Assembly: GCF_000425225.1 (NCBI RefSeq) | Contig: NZ_AULJ01000019.1 | Span: forward strand, 59,886-123,885 | DNA from: Pontibacillus marinus BH030004 = DSM 16465 | GTDB lineage: Bacteria > Bacillota > Bacilli > Bacillales > BH030062 | Length of the DNA: 64,000 bases | Direction: 5' to 3' | Shown: positions 62,600 through 64,000 of the stretch, one piece after another | How the letters are laid out: each line of letters begins with the position of its first letter | How positions within the stretch are numbered: position 1 is the first letter of the stretch | Position numbers and translations under genes: made by a program | Notes under the pieces: generated by a model | Database searches by the model: none | The model's input: only the letters and a program-made list of their open reading frames with translations | What the model was told of the DNA's origin: nothing

Positions 62600-62952
62600 A
62601 GACGGTGGGAGTCGAACCCACGTCCAGAGATATCGTCACAATAGCTTCTACGAGCGTAGTCAGTATATTATGATTCGCTAACAATTCGACCTACTGACGG
62701 GCTTCCTTGTAGCTAGTCTTATTGGTCTCTTCGTTCATCCTAAGACGGCGAATGAACGCGTAGCCCACTTCAGTTTGAGACCCTTCAATCTACCACATGG
62801 GCGATGGCAGGAAGGATCCTCTAGGTCAGCTTATGCAGCTGCTAGAGAGTAATTGTTTTCTTTGCCAGTTATTATTGGCGTGGCACTTGACGCGTTACCA
62901 TACGACTCGCTACTAAAGCTCGATCTATCCCTGTCGAATCCGTAACGTCCCC
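62594..62952 (-). ncRNA. ssrA: tmRNA (ssrA)
   Basis: Minus strand. Starts GGGGACGTTACGGATTCGAC (Ala-tRNA-like half) and ends GGTTCGACTCCCACCGTCTC-CACCA, with T-loop and acceptor intact. The tag frame begins at GGC and reads GKENNYSLAAA then TAA, similar in kind to the B. subtilis tag GKTNSFNQNVALAA. Pseudoknot-forming segments lie between. It works with SmpB, encoded just upstream, to rescue stalled ribosomes and mark proteins for degradation. Confidence 0.97.
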
Positions 62953-63034
62953 ATATAAAAGTGGAGCAATTCACGGATAGGAGCTCTAGGCTCTCTATAT
63001 TCAATTTGCTTTGTTTCCTTCAACTACATTTCTT

Positions 63035-63062
63035 ATTATAACACGTGTGCAGCGTTTATCAA
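63035..63062 (-). promoter_or_regulatory. Sigma-A promoter of tmRNA
   Basis: Minus strand TTGATA, 16-bp spacer, TATAAT, about 80 bp upstream of the mature tmRNA 5' end, within the smpB-ssrA gap. Confidence 0.65.
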
Positions 63063-63080
63063 AGGAAACTGTTGGAAACC

Positions 63081-63551
63081 TTAACGTTTCAAGCTGTCTT
63101 TCACTGCGCGATCAATATCACGTTTCGCTTGCTTGCGTTTTAGGTCCTCACGTTTATCATATTTCTTTTTACCTTTTCCTAGACCAATTAAAACCTTTGC
63201 GACACCATTTTTTATATACATTTTTAATGGCACGATGGAATACCCTTGTTGCTGGGTCTCCCCGATCAGGCGATTAATTTCTTTTTTGTGTAAAAGAAGT
63301 TTTCGCATGCGGGTCGGTTCATGGTTAAACTGGTTACCTTGCTCGTAAGGAGAAATGTGCAGATTATGAAGGAACACTTCACCGTTTTTCACACGAGCGA
63401 AGGAGTCTTTCATATTCACACGACCTGCACGGATCGATTTGATTTCTGTCCCTTGTAGAACTATTCCTGCTTCGAATGTATCTTCAATGAAAAAGTCATG
63501 ATTCGCTTTTTTATTTCTCGCTATTACATTTCCTTGTTGACCCTTTGGCAT
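63081..63551 (-). CDS. smpB: SsrA-binding protein SmpB
   Basis: A 156-residue protein of standard length. It starts [20 protein letters not shown] and shows [40 protein letters not shown], and a basic C-terminal tail ([20 protein letters not shown]) that occupies the empty mRNA channel. Binds tmRNA and helps it enter stalled ribosomes. It lies directly upstream of ssrA on the same strand, the usual Firmicute arrangement. Confidence 0.97.
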   Translation of the reverse strand: MPKGQQGNVIARNKKANHDFFIEDTFEAGIVLQGTEIKSIRAGRVNMKDSFARVKNGEVFLHNLHISPYEQGNQFNHEPTRMRKLLLHKKEINRLIGETQQQGYSIVPLKMYIKNGVAKVLIGLGKGKKKYDKREDLKRKQAKRDIDRAVKDSLKR

Positions 63552-63667
63552 AATCGTTCCTCCTCATATTGCGTAACCTATATTGTATCAAATTCCTTTC
63601 ACCTATTCCAATGAAACCACCTTTAAATGTTGAATGGGATGTTTTGATTTTTTATTAGGTGTCTTTT

Positions 63668-63895
63668 CCAGTTAAGCCCCCTTATCTTGAAGACTTGAAT
63701 TAGAGATATATTGTGGTGGAGGTCCGTTGCTTTTGTGAGAGTAAGGGGATCGGTGAAACGGCAATACTCCTGCGGAAGACCGGCCGAGCTTCCTCGTTCG
63801 CAAGCTCTCTGCGGGATCTCGTCCGCCCTTTCTACCGCGGGAGTTTGCCGTTTCCCTCACCCCTTTGCTGTTATGAAAGTTAACGGACCCATGGC
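63668..63895 (+). repeat. Large palindromic repeat, family 2, copy C
   Basis: Same orientation as copy A: AAGCCCCCTTATCTTGAAGA, then GGTCCGTTGC, the stem GTGAAACGGCAATACTCC with GGGAGTTTGCCGTTTCCCTC, an inner core with CTTCCTCGTTCGCAAGCTCT, and the outer end TTAACGGACC. GAGCTT...AAGCTC forms a small inner hairpin. It fills most of the DNA between smpB and the right edge; nothing else is seen there. Confidence 0.85.
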
Positions 63896-64000
63896 TGAGA
63901 TCATTTTATCTCTTGCTTAAGGAAACTGTATTTTAGCTCTACATATAAGGCTTTAGATCACTTTGGTGCATATATGACTCGCCCCCATAATCTACATCAG

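Overview
The window looks like chromosomal DNA from a low-GC, spore-forming member of the Bacillaceae, probably a marine or moderately halophilic one of the Halobacillus/Pontibacillus/Virgibacillus type. Evidence for this: the FadN-FadA-FadE operon with a Bacillus-type FadR operator, CotF-like coat proteins, small spore-protein-like genes, T-box and SAM-I leaders, an oxygenase-only nitric oxide synthase, several compatible-solute genes (a glycine-betaine binding lipoprotein, a BCCT transporter) and a Bacillus-type tmRNA whose tag reads GKENNYSLAAA. No prophage, transposase, tRNA or rRNA gene was seen. The genus is an inference.

Layout. 0-6.6 kb (minus strand): fatty-acid beta-oxidation operon fadN-fadA-fadE (fadE runs off the left edge), a quinone-oxidoreductase-like gene and proline dehydrogenase. 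6.8-7.7 kb: two CotF-like spore coat genes, then a 21-bp tandem repeat. 7.7-11.2 kb: copper module csoR-copA-copZ plus a DUF302 gene. 11.3-11.9 kb: two copies, in opposite orientations, of a large palindromic repeat; a third copy lies at the right edge. 11.9-14.6 kb: argGH. 14.8-15.1 kb: a HesB/IscA-like gene with an in-frame TGA at the family's conserved Cys and a SECIS-like hairpin behind it, i.e. a probable selenoprotein. 15.2-20.8 kb: a 14-TM MFS pump, the Zur-boxed znuACB-zur operon, and a crcB pair for fluoride export. 20.8-24.7 kb: a monothiol glutaredoxin-like gene, then an operon of heme-monooxygenase-like protein, unknown protein, B12-binding protein with a CarH-type light-sensing motif, and a PAS-STAS protein, then VLRF1 and Pmp3 genes. 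24.8-30.7 kb: betaine-binding lipoprotein, a Met T-box with a short-form methionyl-tRNA synthetase, a 5'-3' exonuclease and NOS.

30.7-37.5 kb: serpin lipoprotein, S41-like peptidase, four GNAT acetyltransferases, small genes, a region of competing hairpins and a Lys-type T-box. 37.7-41.5 kb: BCCT transporter, GntR regulator and a DddP-like M24 protein, preceded by a perfect 35-bp duplication that doubles a promoter. 41.5-44 kb: three VOC genes behind a sigma-factor gene broken by a stop codon. 44-48 kb: SAM-riboswitch-controlled metNPQ plus an M20 hydrolase. 48.3-52.4 kb: a SASP-like gene and a second zinc locus (znuA2, zur2, a His-rich permease pair), with Zur boxes of a different base signature from the first locus. 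52.5-57.7 kb: D-Ala-D-Ala carboxypeptidase, an FAD reductase-like protein, a TM2-like protein, a BASS-family transporter and DUF2294. 57.8-62 kb: the DAB inorganic-carbon uptake complex. 62.1-63.6 kb: an orphan promoter and terminator, tmRNA and smpB.

How parts fit together: zinc homeostasis appears twice with paired regulators and operators; methionine supply is controlled at uptake (SAM riboswitch) and at tRNA charging (T-box); osmolyte handling, and possibly DMSP-like osmolyte breakdown, fits a saline habitat. The strongest candidates for new biology are the HesB-like selenoprotein, the B12-photoreceptor/STAS operon, the DddP-like cluster and several structured or repeated non-coding elements.
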